NCBI RefSeq assembly: GCF_004121075.1
Contig: NZ_RHLN01000006.1
Span: 1 to 64,000, forward strand
Direction of reading: 5' to 3'
DNA: 64,000 nucleotides
Source: Lutibacter sp. HS1-25
Lineage (GTDB): Bacteria > Bacteroidota > Bacteroidia > Flavobacteriales > Flavobacteriaceae
In this document: positions 54,311 to 63,020 of the stretch, in pieces
How the letters are laid out: every line of letters begins with the position of its first letter
Numbering within the stretch: the stretch's first letter is position 1
Notes under the pieces: model-generated
Told to the model about the DNA's origin: nothing
Databases searched by the model: none
Seen by the model: the letters and a program-made list of their open reading frames with translations, nothing else
Position numbers and translations under genes: made by a program

Positions 54311-55168
54311 TTATAAAACGTTTAAGTTTTGTTCCTTAATTTTTTCGAGTTCGTCTTTCATTTGAACAACCAATTTTTGCATATTGGCATAATTGGCTTT
54401 AGAACCAATGGTATTTATTTCTCTACCAATTTCTTGGGTAATAAATCCTAATTTTTTTCCGTTAGAATCGTCGGATCTTAAAGCCAATTTAAAATAATCT
54501 AAATGATTTTTTAAGCGCACTTTTTCTTCGGTAATGTCTAACTTTTCAATATAATAAATAAGTTCTTGTTCAAACCTATTTTGATCTACTTTTGCTTCTA
54601 ATTCTTCAACGCCTTTTTTCAGTTTTTCTCTAACCTGTTCAATGCGTTCTGGATCCAGTTCAATTACCTGTTCCAATAAATTTTGAATGTTTGAAATTCG
54701 AAGTTCAAAATCGTTTAAAAGCACCAAACCTTCATCAGATCGGTATTTGTTAATTTCAACAATAGCTTCATGCATACCAATTTCAATTTGCTTCCACTCT
54801 TCTTCATCTAATTCTTCACGCTCTGTTTTTAAAGTATCAGGCAAACGAACCGCAATTTTAAGCAATTCAATATCACTTGCGTCAACAATTTTTCGCAATT
54901 GATTCATATAAGCTTTAACCGTATTTTCATTTACTTTTGATGAAACTTCCTCTCCATTATTTTCAATATAAATTGAAAAATCTATTTTTCCTCTTTCCAA
55001 AGTGGCAGCCAATTCTTTGCGAATATCTAGTTCTTTTTCTCGGTAATAAGAAGGAATTCGAACATTTAAATCTAAATTTTTGCTGTTTAACGATTTCAAT
55101 TCAATCGTAATTTTTTTTGTTGAAAGTTGCAATACGGTTTTACCGTAGCCGGTCATGGATTGTATCAT
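54311..55168 (-). CDS. yicC: YicC-family endoribonuclease-like protein
   Basis: This 285-residue protein has the family start MIQSMTGYGK, the segment ELKSLNSKNLDLNVRIP, and the C-terminal GKKLGFITQEIGREINTIGSKA. YicC proteins have been linked to RNA degradation. It leads the yicC-gmk-nadD unit. Confidence 0.95.
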   Translation of the reverse strand: MIQSMTGYGKTVLQLSTKKITIELKSLNSKNLDLNVRIPSYYREKELDIRKELAATLERGKIDFSIYIENNGEEVSSKVNENTVKAYMNQLRKIVDASDIELLKIAVRLPDTLKTEREELDEEEWKQIEIGMHEAIVEINKYRSDEGLVLLNDFELRISNIQNLLEQVIELDPERIEQVREKLKKGVEELEAKVDQNRFEQELIYYIEKLDITEEKVRLKNHLDYFKLALRSDDSNGKKLGFITQEIGREINTIGSKANYANMQKLVVQMKDELEKIKEQNLNVL

Positions 55169-55314
55169 CTATTGTAAAAATTTGAGCAAATTTAATGCAT
55201 TTTAATTTAAGTAAACCTTTTCAGATTTATTTTTGAATTCAATCTAATAGCAATAATAATCCATTTATACTCATTTATCCATCATTTCATATAAAACATG
55301 TGATTTTATTATCT

Positions 55315-55322
55315 TATTTTTG
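55315..55322 (+). promoter_or_regulatory. -7 box (TATTTTTG) upstream of upp
   Basis: TATTTTTG matches TAnnTTTG and lies 17 nt before the upp ATG. No TTG is seen at the -33 position. The rest of the divergent yicC-upp gap (55169-55314) shows nothing else. Confidence 0.45.
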
Positions 55323-55339
55323 AAAAAAAATAAAGTCCA

Positions 55340-55990
55340 ATGAATGTTACTATTTTAGATCATCAAAATTCACTTTTAAACAAATTTATTGCTGAAATTA
55401 GAGACGAAAATGTTCAAAAAGATTCTATGCGTTTTAGAAGAAATATTGAACGAATTGGAGAAATACTTGCTTACGAACTTAGCAAATCGCTTAGCTATAA
55501 AAGCGAAACTATTACCACACCTTTGGGTACTAAAATTGTGCAATCGCTCCAAAATGAAGTTGTTTTATGCTCAATTTTAAGAGCTGGTTTGCCTTTACAC
55601 AACGGACTTTTAAATTATTTTGACAATGCTGAAAATGCTTTTATTTCGGCCTATAGAAAACATACTTCTGAAACAGATTTTGAAATAGTTGTTGAATATT
55701 CGGCTTCACCAAATTTAGAAAACAAAACCTTAATTTTAGTAGACCCTATGTTGGCTACTGGACAAAGTTTAGTAAGTGTTTTTGAAGGTTTAAAAAAACA
55801 TGGAACGCCTAAAGAAATTCATTTAGTTTGTGTAATTGGCGCAACAGACGGAATAAAATATATTGAAGAACACTTGCCTGAAAATACAAAATTATGGATT
55901 GCTACTGTTGATCAAAAACTAAATAGCAAAGGGTATATTGTACCTGGTTTGGGTGATGCAGGCGATTTAAGTTACGGTCAAAAATTATAA
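55340..55990 (+). CDS. upp: Uracil phosphoribosyltransferase
   Basis: This 216-residue protein has CSILRAGLPLHNGLLNYF, the PRPP loop LVDPMLATGQSLVS, and the C-terminal GYIVPGLGDAGDLSYG, all typical of Upp. It salvages uracil to UMP. The gene is transcribed alone. Confidence 0.97.
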   Translation: MNVTILDHQNSLLNKFIAEIRDENVQKDSMRFRRNIERIGEILAYELSKSLSYKSETITTPLGTKIVQSLQNEVVLCSILRAGLPLHNGLLNYFDNAENAFISAYRKHTSETDFEIVVEYSASPNLENKTLILVDPMLATGQSLVSVFEGLKKHGTPKEIHLVCVIGATDGIKYIEEHLPENTKLWIATVDQKLNSKGYIVPGLGDAGDLSYGQKL

Positions 55991-55993
55991 GTT

Positions 55994-56089
55994 AATTACG
56001 AATAAATTGTTTTTCAATTATTTCTTTTTCAAAAAAATACTTCATTGTAAAAAAACGCCGACAACAGCTTTAAATAACTATTCGTAATT
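55994..56089. repeat. Long-range inverted repeat (11-bp arms)
   Basis: AATTACGAATA (55994-56004) and its exact complement TATTCGTAATT (56079-56089) frame 74 nt between the convergent ends of upp and the DUF6427 gene. The interior has T-rich runs near both ends and a short GC-rich core (ACGCCGACAACAGC). It could be a bidirectional terminator region or a small palindromic element. Confidence 0.45.
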
Positions 56090-56108
56090 GTAAAATCATA
56101 ATTTATAA

Positions 56109-57032
56109 TTACAAAAAGTAAACAGCAATTGCAATAGCAAAAGTTAAGTACATAATCAAGTTTTTAAAATTGCTAGACACACTTTTCTTTAAAAACAGTG
56201 CAACTATTAAACTCAACGGAAAAACAATAAAAAACATTTCCGATCCATTTTTTACGGGCGATAAAAGCAATATAAACACCGATATTAACAATTGATTTAA
56301 TACAACACGCCAAGCTCGCTTTGAATTTACCCCTCTATTTGCAAATTTTGGAGTCAAATTTACTATAGACCATATCCCTAGCGTTAATAAAAAAGTAATT
56401 GGAATTAAAAATTTTAACTGATTGTAAACTACAAAATTTAGATTTGGTTCAAACAACCATCTTTCATAAAATACAGCTAAATTGTCTGTATAAAAAAAGT
56501 AAGTAAAGTAAATAAAAATAGGCGTTGAAAAACCAATTAAAGGAATCCATAAATTTTTAAAATCCAATTTTTGATAAATTATAATGGCTAAATAAATCAA
56601 CACAATATAAAACAAACTCCACGCGTATATTAAAGTTGCAATTCCAACCCAAAAACTTGCATCAAAAAGTTTTTGCTTCACATTGGTTCCCGACTTTAAA
56701 CTATAAATTTTTCGCCATGACAAAAGCAACACAAAATTGGCAAACAATACGGAATTAGAAAACATGGTTTCATAAAAAGTCCCTAACATTAAAACAATAA
56801 ATAACAATGCATACGAATTGTTATACGTTAAGTTGTTTTTTTGAATAACAAAATTTACACCAAGTATAAAAAACACAAAACAAGCAAAAACAAGCAATCT
56901 TTTGGCTACATAAGCAATTGAAATATCATTAAATTTAAACAAAACAATGGCAGTTAAATAAAAAACAAACAGCGTTAATATCACTGTAAAAATAACTACT
57001 GGTTTAGTTTTATTAAAAAAATTGGCTATCAT
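56109..57032 (-). CDS. DUF6427-family polytopic membrane protein
   Basis: This 307-residue protein has about ten membrane helices and few charged residues. The N-terminal IANFFNKTKPVVIF, GTFYETMFSNSVLFANFVLLL, FDASFWVGIATLIY and SPVKNGSEMFFIVFPLSLI match a flavobacterial family of unknown function usually next to upp. It is divergent from the DUF6341 gene, with only 40 nt between. Confidence 0.85.
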   Translation of the reverse strand: MIANFFNKTKPVVIFTVILTLFVFYLTAIVLFKFNDISIAYVAKRLLVFACFVFFILGVNFVIQKNNLTYNNSYALLFIVLMLGTFYETMFSNSVLFANFVLLLSWRKIYSLKSGTNVKQKLFDASFWVGIATLIYAWSLFYIVLIYLAIIIYQKLDFKNLWIPLIGFSTPIFIYFTYFFYTDNLAVFYERWLFEPNLNFVVYNQLKFLIPITFLLTLGIWSIVNLTPKFANRGVNSKRAWRVVLNQLLISVFILLLSPVKNGSEMFFIVFPLSLIVALFLKKSVSSNFKNLIMYLTFAIAIAVYFL

Positions 57033-57072
57033 TACTATATTTTATACTTTTGCCTGTAAATATAATTAAGAT

Positions 57073-57270
57073 ATGATTGCAAACAATATTTTTAAGGCCA
57101 TTGGTGATTTTTTTACAAATGTTTTATTTACTCCTTTTAACAGTATAAGATTTATGGATAATTGGTGGCTACAAAGTACTGTAAGTTGGATTTTTATTGC
57201 CATAACTTTTGCTGCGTTTTTCTATTGGTTAGGCGAACTTAGAAAATACAAAAAAGCAGGAAACGAATAA
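57073..57270 (+). CDS. DUF6341-family small membrane protein
   Basis: This 65-residue protein begins with an amphipathic NNIFKAIGDFFTNVLF, then RFMDNWWLQSTVSWIFIAITFAAFFYWL as one membrane helix, and ends in a basic tail. The family is conserved in Flavobacteriia between the DUF6427 gene and downstream core genes. Function unknown. Confidence 0.85.
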   Translation: MIANNIFKAIGDFFTNVLFTPFNSIRFMDNWWLQSTVSWIFIAITFAAFFYWLGELRKYKKAGNE

Positions 57271-57319
57271 TATAACTTACAATTTTTAACCATTTTATTC
57301 TTAAAACACACTACTAACT

Positions 57320-57991
57320 GTGGGCAGTAAAAACAAACTCAAAAGATTTCGTGAAAACGAAACATTTTCTAATGTCATTCAGCCAACACGCGAAGAAGTG
57401 TTAAATGGTTTTTTATTAAAAGGTAAATGGCACACACATTTTAACAATAACAACCCTATAATTTTAGAATTGGGCTGCGGAAAAGGTGAATATACAATTG
57501 CCTTGGCTCGCAAAAACCCCAATATAAATTACATTGGTGTAGATATAAAAGGTGCACGTTTTTGGCGTGGTGCAAAAATTGCTTTAGAAGAAAATTTAAG
57601 CAATGTTGCCTTTTTACGTACCCAAATAGAATTGATCGATTTGCTATTTGGAGAAAATGAAGTTTCTGAGATTTGGATAACTTTCCCTGATCCTCAAATA
57701 AAATATACCCGCACTAAACACCGTCTTACAAACGCCGATTTTTTATCAAAATACAATACAATTTTAAAACCAAATGGCATTGTAAATTTAAAAACAGACA
57801 GCGAGTTTATGCACGGTTACACCTTAGGTTTGCTACATGGCGCCGGTCACGAGGTACTTTATGCGCACCACGATATTTACAAAAATTACGAATCGCCTAA
57901 AGAGGTTACCTCAACACAAACTTTTTACGAAAGTCAGTATTTAGAAAAAGGAAAACCAATTACCTATATTCAATTTAGAATTAAGCAATAG
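57320..57991 (+). CDS. trmB: tRNA (guanine-46-N7)-methyltransferase
   Basis: The start is GTG at 57320. The 223-residue protein has the SAM motif ILELGCGKGEYTIALA, GVDIKGARFWRGA, and the TrmB hallmark ITFPDPQIKYTRTKHRLT. It makes m7G46 in the tRNA variable loop. Confidence 0.95.
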   Translation: MGSKNKLKRFRENETFSNVIQPTREEVLNGFLLKGKWHTHFNNNNPIILELGCGKGEYTIALARKNPNINYIGVDIKGARFWRGAKIALEENLSNVAFLRTQIELIDLLFGENEVSEIWITFPDPQIKYTRTKHRLTNADFLSKYNTILKPNGIVNLKTDSEFMHGYTLGLLHGAGHEVLYAHHDIYKNYESPKEVTSTQTFYESQYLEKGKPITYIQFRIKQ

Positions 57992-58084
57992 TCGATTTTT
58001 TTTTGATTTAAGATTTGCCAGTTACAACATAAAATTTTAAACTCAAAAACACTTCAACAGCAACACTTTTACTTACAACAATTT

Positions 58085-58179
58085 GGGCGTTACCCTGTGG
58101 GTCGGGCTTTCCGCTATATCTTTATTACAATTCCACTGCGTTGCATTGTAAAAAAGGATGCCGCTGCAATCCCTAACGC
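58085..58179. repeat. Flavobacterial GGGCGTTACCC-type palindromic repeat element
   Basis: The element starts with GGGCGTTACCCTGTGGGTCG and ends with ATCCCTAACGC. The outer GCGTTA (58087-58092) and TAACGC (58174-58179) are complementary. An inner TTACAAT (58124-58130) pairs with ATTGTAA (58144-58150). It is far more GC-rich at its ends than its surroundings. Similar elements with conserved ends and a variable inner stem are widespread between genes in Flavobacteriaceae. The rest of the gap 57992-58241 is AT-rich without genes. Confidence 0.7.
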
Positions 58180-58241
58180 ATTTTAATAAAAAATGAAGAA
58201 GCCTAAATTGGTTGAAAATTCATAATTAAACACAAATAAAA

Positions 58242-58955
58242 TTAACCTTCAATTCGCTTGATAAAATCGTCTTTGTAGTTTTGACCTATAGGAATATAAA
58301 CTTTGTCTATAATAATTCTATTGCGCTGTACTGAATTTATATGATTTAAAGAAACAATAAAAGAACGATGAACTCTAATAAAATTAGTTGGTAATTTTTC
58401 TTCAAAAGCTTTTAAACTATTTAATGTTAAAATAGGTTTGGGGTCACTTGTGTAAATTTTAATGTAATCTTTCAATCCTTCAATATAGAGTATCGTATTT
58501 AAATTTACTTTTAAATTTTCATACTCCGATTTTACAAAAATAAAATCTGATGTTTGCATTGATAGCGGCTGTACTACTGTTTCTGCTTCGTTTCTTTTTA
58601 GCTCAAATAATTCCTGAGCCCTGTTAACAGCTGTCAAAAACCGATGAAAAGGAATTGGCTTTACCAAATAATCTACCGCATTTAAATTAAAACCCTCAAC
58701 CGCATAATGAGAATAAGCTGTTGTAAAAATAAATAAAGGCTTTTTTTCTAGAGACTTTATAAACTCAATTCCTGTAAAATCGGGCATTTCAATGTCTGAA
58801 AATATTAAATCAATAGTTCCTTCTTGAATTACTGAAATTGCTTCAAAGGCACTTGAACAACTTTTTACCAAACTTAAAAATGAGACTTTAGAAACAAAAT
58901 CTTCCAGTAATTCAACTGCTAAAGGCTCATCATCTATAATTAAACAACGTATCAT
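58242..58955 (-). CDS. LytTR-family response regulator
   Basis: This 237-residue protein has a receiver domain with the acidic pair Asp8/Asp9, the phospho-acceptor Asp54 (IFSDIEMPDF), Thr in FTTAYSHYA, and Lys in DYLVKPIPF. A C-terminal LytTR DNA-binding domain follows from about residue 135 (ILYIEGLKDYIKIY, FIRVHRSFIVSLNHI). It is the partner of the histidine kinase encoded just upstream, with a 1-nt overlap (TAATG). Confidence 0.95.
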   Translation of the reverse strand: MIRCLIIDDEPLAVELLEDFVSKVSFLSLVKSCSSAFEAISVIQEGTIDLIFSDIEMPDFTGIEFIKSLEKKPLFIFTTAYSHYAVEGFNLNAVDYLVKPIPFHRFLTAVNRAQELFELKRNEAETVVQPLSMQTSDFIFVKSEYENLKVNLNTILYIEGLKDYIKIYTSDPKPILTLNSLKAFEEKLPTNFIRVHRSFIVSLNHINSVQRNRIIIDKVYIPIGQNYKDDFIKRIEG

Positions 58956-59992
58956 TATACTTTCAATTTTAATAGTAACCTTACTTTATACTGTTTATCT
59001 TCTTCAGTAAAAGTTAAGGTGTGGGTTTTTGGATATTGAAGATTTAATCTGTTTATAACATTTTTCAATCCAACACCCGAGTTTTGATGATCTTTCTTAT
59101 GAATAGAAACATAGTTTGACACTTCAAAATCTAAACTATCATCTTTTACTTCAATTCTTATTCTGATATCGGTTTTTCCGTTATAATCAGTTCCGTATTT
59201 AAAGGCATTTTCAATAAAAGAAATTAATAATAAAGGCTCAATTTTATGTTCTATTTTTCCATAAATGTTTATGCGAACTCCACTTGAATCCTTCAACCTT
59301 AAATTTTGTAAAGAAATATAGTTTTTTATATAATTTAACTCATCTTGTAAAGGGACCAACTCTTTATCTGTTTCATAAATCATATATCGCATTAATTCCG
59401 CTAAAGTTACAATGGCCTCTGTCGTATCATCTGATTTTTTATTGGCTAATGAATAGATACTATTTAATGAATTAAACAAAAAGTGCGGATTTAATTGTGC
59501 TTTTAAAAATGAGATTTCAGTATGAACTCTTTGCAGTTCAATCTCTTTTTTCACTTCTTCATTTTTATACCACTCCATGACTAACCTAATACTTGTTCCT
59601 ACAGCAAACAGTAACATAGTGGCAAAAATACTCATTGGATTAAAAGGACCTCTTTTAGGCCTAAATCCATCATTATCAATTACCTTATGGAATTCAAAAT
59701 TAATTGTAAAAACAGGTTGTATATATGTATTAATTAAATAAACTGATAAAAAAATAAAAACAATTGAGATAAAAACATATCCTAAAATTTTATTATTTAG
59801 CAACAATTTAGGAACTAGTACACTAAAATTTAGATAAAAAATTGAAATATCAATAATTGTTTTAGCATAAAATAGAGGCTCTGGAAATTCTAAAAACCGA
59901 TTGTAAAATGCCGATACATTTATTAATATAAATATAGCCCAACATAAAATATGCAATACTATTGGGTTTATATTTCTTAACGATTTTTTCAA
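58955..59992 (-). CDS. LytS-like sensor histidine kinase
   Basis: This 345-residue protein has four predicted N-terminal membrane helices and then the His_kinase domain with His170 in LKAQLNPHFLFNSLNSIYSL. The ATPase part has ISFIENAFKYGTD (N box) and SGVGLKNVINRL (G box). It probably phosphorylates the adjacent LytTR regulator. No extracellular sensor domain is present, so the signal is likely sensed in the membrane. Confidence 0.95.
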   Translation of the reverse strand: MKKSLRNINPIVLHILCWAIFILINVSAFYNRFLEFPEPLFYAKTIIDISIFYLNFSVLVPKLLLNNKILGYVFISIVFIFLSVYLINTYIQPVFTINFEFHKVIDNDGFRPKRGPFNPMSIFATMLLFAVGTSIRLVMEWYKNEEVKKEIELQRVHTEISFLKAQLNPHFLFNSLNSIYSLANKKSDDTTEAIVTLAELMRYMIYETDKELVPLQDELNYIKNYISLQNLRLKDSSGVRINIYGKIEHKIEPLLLISFIENAFKYGTDYNGKTDIRIRIEVKDDSLDFEVSNYVSIHKKDHQNSGVGLKNVINRLNLQYPKTHTLTFTEEDKQYKVRLLLKLKV

Positions 59993-60011
59993 TTTGCGCT
60001 ACTAATTTTAA

Positions 60012-60317
60012 CTACAAACTTATGTTGTTTTTTATCTCTTTTGCAGTTATAGTTGGAATACTATGATGTTTTAACTTATCTATAACAAGCATTCCTATCG
60101 TATAAGCATCTTTTTTACTTTTAAAATGTTTTTGCCCATTTATTGAAGGAATATGCTGTTGCTTAATTATTAATTTCTCTCGCTGAAATATTGAATAACC
60201 CCACCCTTGCTCTACTTCAAAAACTTTTAATGTATATACTGATTTTTTAGGAGTACAACTCATTAAAAAAACAGAAACCAAAAATATACTTACTATAAAT
60301 TTAACTTTTACCTTCAT
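60012..60317 (-). CDS. DUF4907-family lipoprotein
   Basis: This 101-residue protein has a signal peptide with a lipobox (FLMSCTPKK). The body carries QGWGYSIFQREKLIIKQQHIPSINGQKHFKSKKDA, typical of DUF4907. Function unknown. It ends 19 nt upstream of the histidine kinase start on the same strand; in flavobacteria DUF4907 genes often lie with Kelch-type lipoprotein genes, as here. Confidence 0.82.
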   Translation of the reverse strand: MKVKVKFIVSIFLVSVFLMSCTPKKSVYTLKVFEVEQGWGYSIFQREKLIIKQQHIPSINGQKHFKSKKDAYTIGMLVIDKLKHHSIPTITAKEIKNNISL

Positions 60318-60396
60318 TTCTCAAACCAAATAAAAGAGCTAATATAAATATTAACTCTTTTAAAACTAAACCAATTTTAACTTATCTAAATAAATC

Positions 60397-61389
60397 TTAA
60401 TCCTCATCACTTTGTTCCTCATCAGGTTTAAACGCCCAATTATCATCAAAATAATAACTACCACTTCTACCCATTAAAACAAAAGCTTTATCTGAAAAAC
60501 TAAAAGCAACTGCATCTTGCCTTGCTGAGCCTTCAAAATAAGAACCTTGATCCCAAGTATCTGATGACGGATCATATATCCATAGATTTGTAGTAACCCC
60601 AGATGATACTCCTGTAGCAAAATACCCCAAACCATTTAATGTAAATCCAACACCACTTGAAAGTAAAACTGAATAATCTGAATCATCATCATCTAAATCA
60701 GTTAAACGAGTCCATATTTCAGTACTTCCATTAAAAACATAAAAATCATTTTCATATGCACCATTATGAGAACCAGTTCCCATATAAGCATAATCTCCAA
60801 TTACAAATACTGCAGCATCTTTACGCTTATCACCTCCAAAACCAACTGATTGCACCCACTGATCAGTTGCAGGGTCGTATTGATAAAAATCTTTTAGTTC
60901 ACTTCCATCATATCCCGTTCCAATATAACCCTTACCTGAAACTGCAAAACCAACAGCTCCATACCGTTCGCTTCCTAAGAAATCAGATTTTTGTGTCCAA
61001 GTATCAGAATTAGGGTTGTAACTCCAAAAATCATTTAACTTATCATCTCCGTCATAACCAGTTCCAAAATATCCTATTCCGTTAATTGCAAAACCTACAG
61101 CTCCGCTTCTTGCTACACCAGGAAAGTTTGCTTTTTGAACCCAATAATCACCTTCACTATTGTATTCCCACAAATCACTTAAATAATCATCTCCATCGTA
61201 ACCACTAACAAGATATCCTTTATCTCCAATTACAAATGAAACAGAATTCCCTCTTGCATTACCATCAAAAGAAGAACTTTCAACCCAATTTCCATACTCC
61301 GTATCATCATCGTCATTAGAACAACCAACCGCGCCAACAATCAATAAGAATACAAGTAAAGATTTTAAATACATATTGTTAAACATCAT
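60397..61389 (-). CDS. Kelch-repeat lipoprotein
   Basis: This 330-residue protein has a lipobox (GAVGCSNDDDD) and about six Kelch-type blades, each with a core such as GKGYIGTGYDG, a D-F/L-W-x-Y segment, and W-x-Q, for example LNDFWSYNPNSDTWTQK. The blades would close into a beta-propeller on the outer membrane surface or in the periplasm. The role is unknown. A TAGTTTTG box on the - strand (61481-61488) is a possible -7 element. Confidence 0.88.
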   Translation of the reverse strand: MMFNNMYLKSLLVFLLIVGAVGCSNDDDDTEYGNWVESSSFDGNARGNSVSFVIGDKGYLVSGYDGDDYLSDLWEYNSEGDYWVQKANFPGVARSGAVGFAINGIGYFGTGYDGDDKLNDFWSYNPNSDTWTQKSDFLGSERYGAVGFAVSGKGYIGTGYDGSELKDFYQYDPATDQWVQSVGFGGDKRKDAAVFVIGDYAYMGTGSHNGAYENDFYVFNGSTEIWTRLTDLDDDDSDYSVLLSSGVGFTLNGLGYFATGVSSGVTTNLWIYDPSSDTWDQGSYFEGSARQDAVAFSFSDKAFVLMGRSGSYYFDDNWAFKPDEEQSDED

Positions 61390-61694
61390 AATTTCTTTGT
61401 TATTTTTTTATCATTTTATTAATTATCTGTAATTCAAACTCGTACAAAACAAGTCTCACAATTTTGTTAAAACTTTGGCACAAAACTATTCAGCATTTTG
61501 AAGTTTAAACTATAAAATAGACGAATTGACTTGTTTTATCTATAGAAAAGCCTAAATCATCTACAAACATCAAAAACTACTGATTATTAGCTATTTAACA
61601 TTTAATTAACGTCTTGATAGATACTTTTTAAAGACTCATCTATTTTATGATTTTGAAATGAACTGATTGAAATATTTTCGCTTAAAAAACAAGA
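61390..61694. other. Divergent intergenic region between the Kelch and DUF4270 genes
   Basis: This AT-rich 305-nt gap has no ORF of note. A - strand TAGTTTTG (61481-61488) could serve the Kelch gene. TATTTTCG (61673-61680) is a weak -7 match for the DUF4270 gene. No RNA or repeat was recognised. Confidence 0.4.
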
Positions 61695-63017
61695 ATGAAG
61701 CATTATTTATTAATTATACTTATTGGTTTTGGGATTGTAATATCTTGCAACAACGAAAACACTATTTATGAAGTTGGACAAGATTTTATAGATAGCAATA
61801 CACTAATTTTTGAAGTAGATACCTTATCATTAAAAATCTCAACAATTATTTCAGACTCTTTAGTTACCTCTGGAACTGCCAGAATTTTAATAGGCGCATT
61901 ACAAGACAATGATTTTGGAAATTTAACAGCTCAAAGTTATTTCAGTGTTTACAGCTCCGTTTTTAATTTAGATAAAAATGCCATTTTTGATTCCATTTCA
62001 TTGGTTATGCACTATGACCGCTATTATTATGGAGATACAACGCTTGTTCAAACCTATAAAGTTTACGAAATTATAGAGGTTTTTGAACCAAATGACGAGG
62101 ATACTTATTTCTATAATACTTCTAGTTTAGCATACAACACTGAACCAATAGGAAAACAGTCTTTTACCCCTTATCCGAATAAAAGGGATTCCATTAATAT
62201 TCCTTTAAACTATGGTTTTGGTAAAAATATTTTTGATAAAATTGTTGATGACGAAATAACAGACAGCAACGATTTAACCAAAGAGTTTAGAGGTATCACC
62301 ATTAAATCTGATCCAAACACCAATACTATTTTAGGATTCAATTATTCTACCTATAATGATCAATCGACTTCTATAAGGTTATATTACACTCTAAATGATG
62401 GTGACAACTCTGAAAACAACAAATATTATTTAGATTTAAAATTAGAAGGCGGAAATAAAATTTTTAACAATATAACCAGTGATAAAACAAATACGTTTTT
62501 AAGTTCCCTTGCTGATAGTGAAGACATATTATCAAGTACTGAGACCAATAATAAAACGTACATTCAGTCGGGAACTGGTATTAGCATGCGTGTTGATATG
62601 CCTACTTTAAGCACCTTAAATGCTCTTGAAAACAACGGAACCGCTTTAGGTGCCTTGCTAAAAATTTATCCAGATTACTCCAGTTATGATGATGTTAATT
62701 TAATTGACTCTTTAGCGGTATACATTATAGACAACAAAAACAGAACTATTAAACAACTCACATCTTTAAGTGGAAGTGCAGTTTATGCAAAGTTAAATTC
62801 AGAAGAAAATGAATTTGACTCTAGCACTAATTATACTGTTGATGTCAGCGCTTTTGTTGAAGAAATTTTGACTAGTAGTTACACCTTAAATTATGCCTTA
62901 AGATTTGAGTTTCCAAGCAATACAAGCACTATAAACCGCATACTTATAAATGACAATAAGAGTCCTGAAAATTCAAACTATAAAATGAAACTCCTTTTAA
63001 CTTATTTAACCTATTAA
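61695..63017 (+). CDS. DUF4270-family lipoprotein
   Basis: This 440-residue protein has a signal peptide with a lipobox (FGIVISCNNENT). It then shows the family's YEVGQDFIDSNT, TARILIGALQDNDFGN, FDSISLVMHYDRYYYGDT and, near the C-terminus, FEFPSNTSTINRILI. DUF4270 lipoproteins are surface or periplasmic proteins of Bacteroidota with unknown function, often encoded before an outer-membrane barrel, as here (3 nt gap). Confidence 0.88.
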   Translation: MKHYLLIILIGFGIVISCNNENTIYEVGQDFIDSNTLIFEVDTLSLKISTIISDSLVTSGTARILIGALQDNDFGNLTAQSYFSVYSSVFNLDKNAIFDSISLVMHYDRYYYGDTTLVQTYKVYEIIEVFEPNDEDTYFYNTSSLAYNTEPIGKQSFTPYPNKRDSINIPLNYGFGKNIFDKIVDDEITDSNDLTKEFRGITIKSDPNTNTILGFNYSTYNDQSTSIRLYYTLNDGDNSENNKYYLDLKLEGGNKIFNNITSDKTNTFLSSLADSEDILSSTETNNKTYIQSGTGISMRVDMPTLSTLNALENNGTALGALLKIYPDYSSYDDVNLIDSLAVYIIDNKNRTIKQLTSLSGSAVYAKLNSEENEFDSSTNYTVDVSAFVEEILTSSYTLNYALRFEFPSNTSTINRILINDNKSPENSNYKMKLLLTYLTY

Positions 63018-63020
63018 CCC

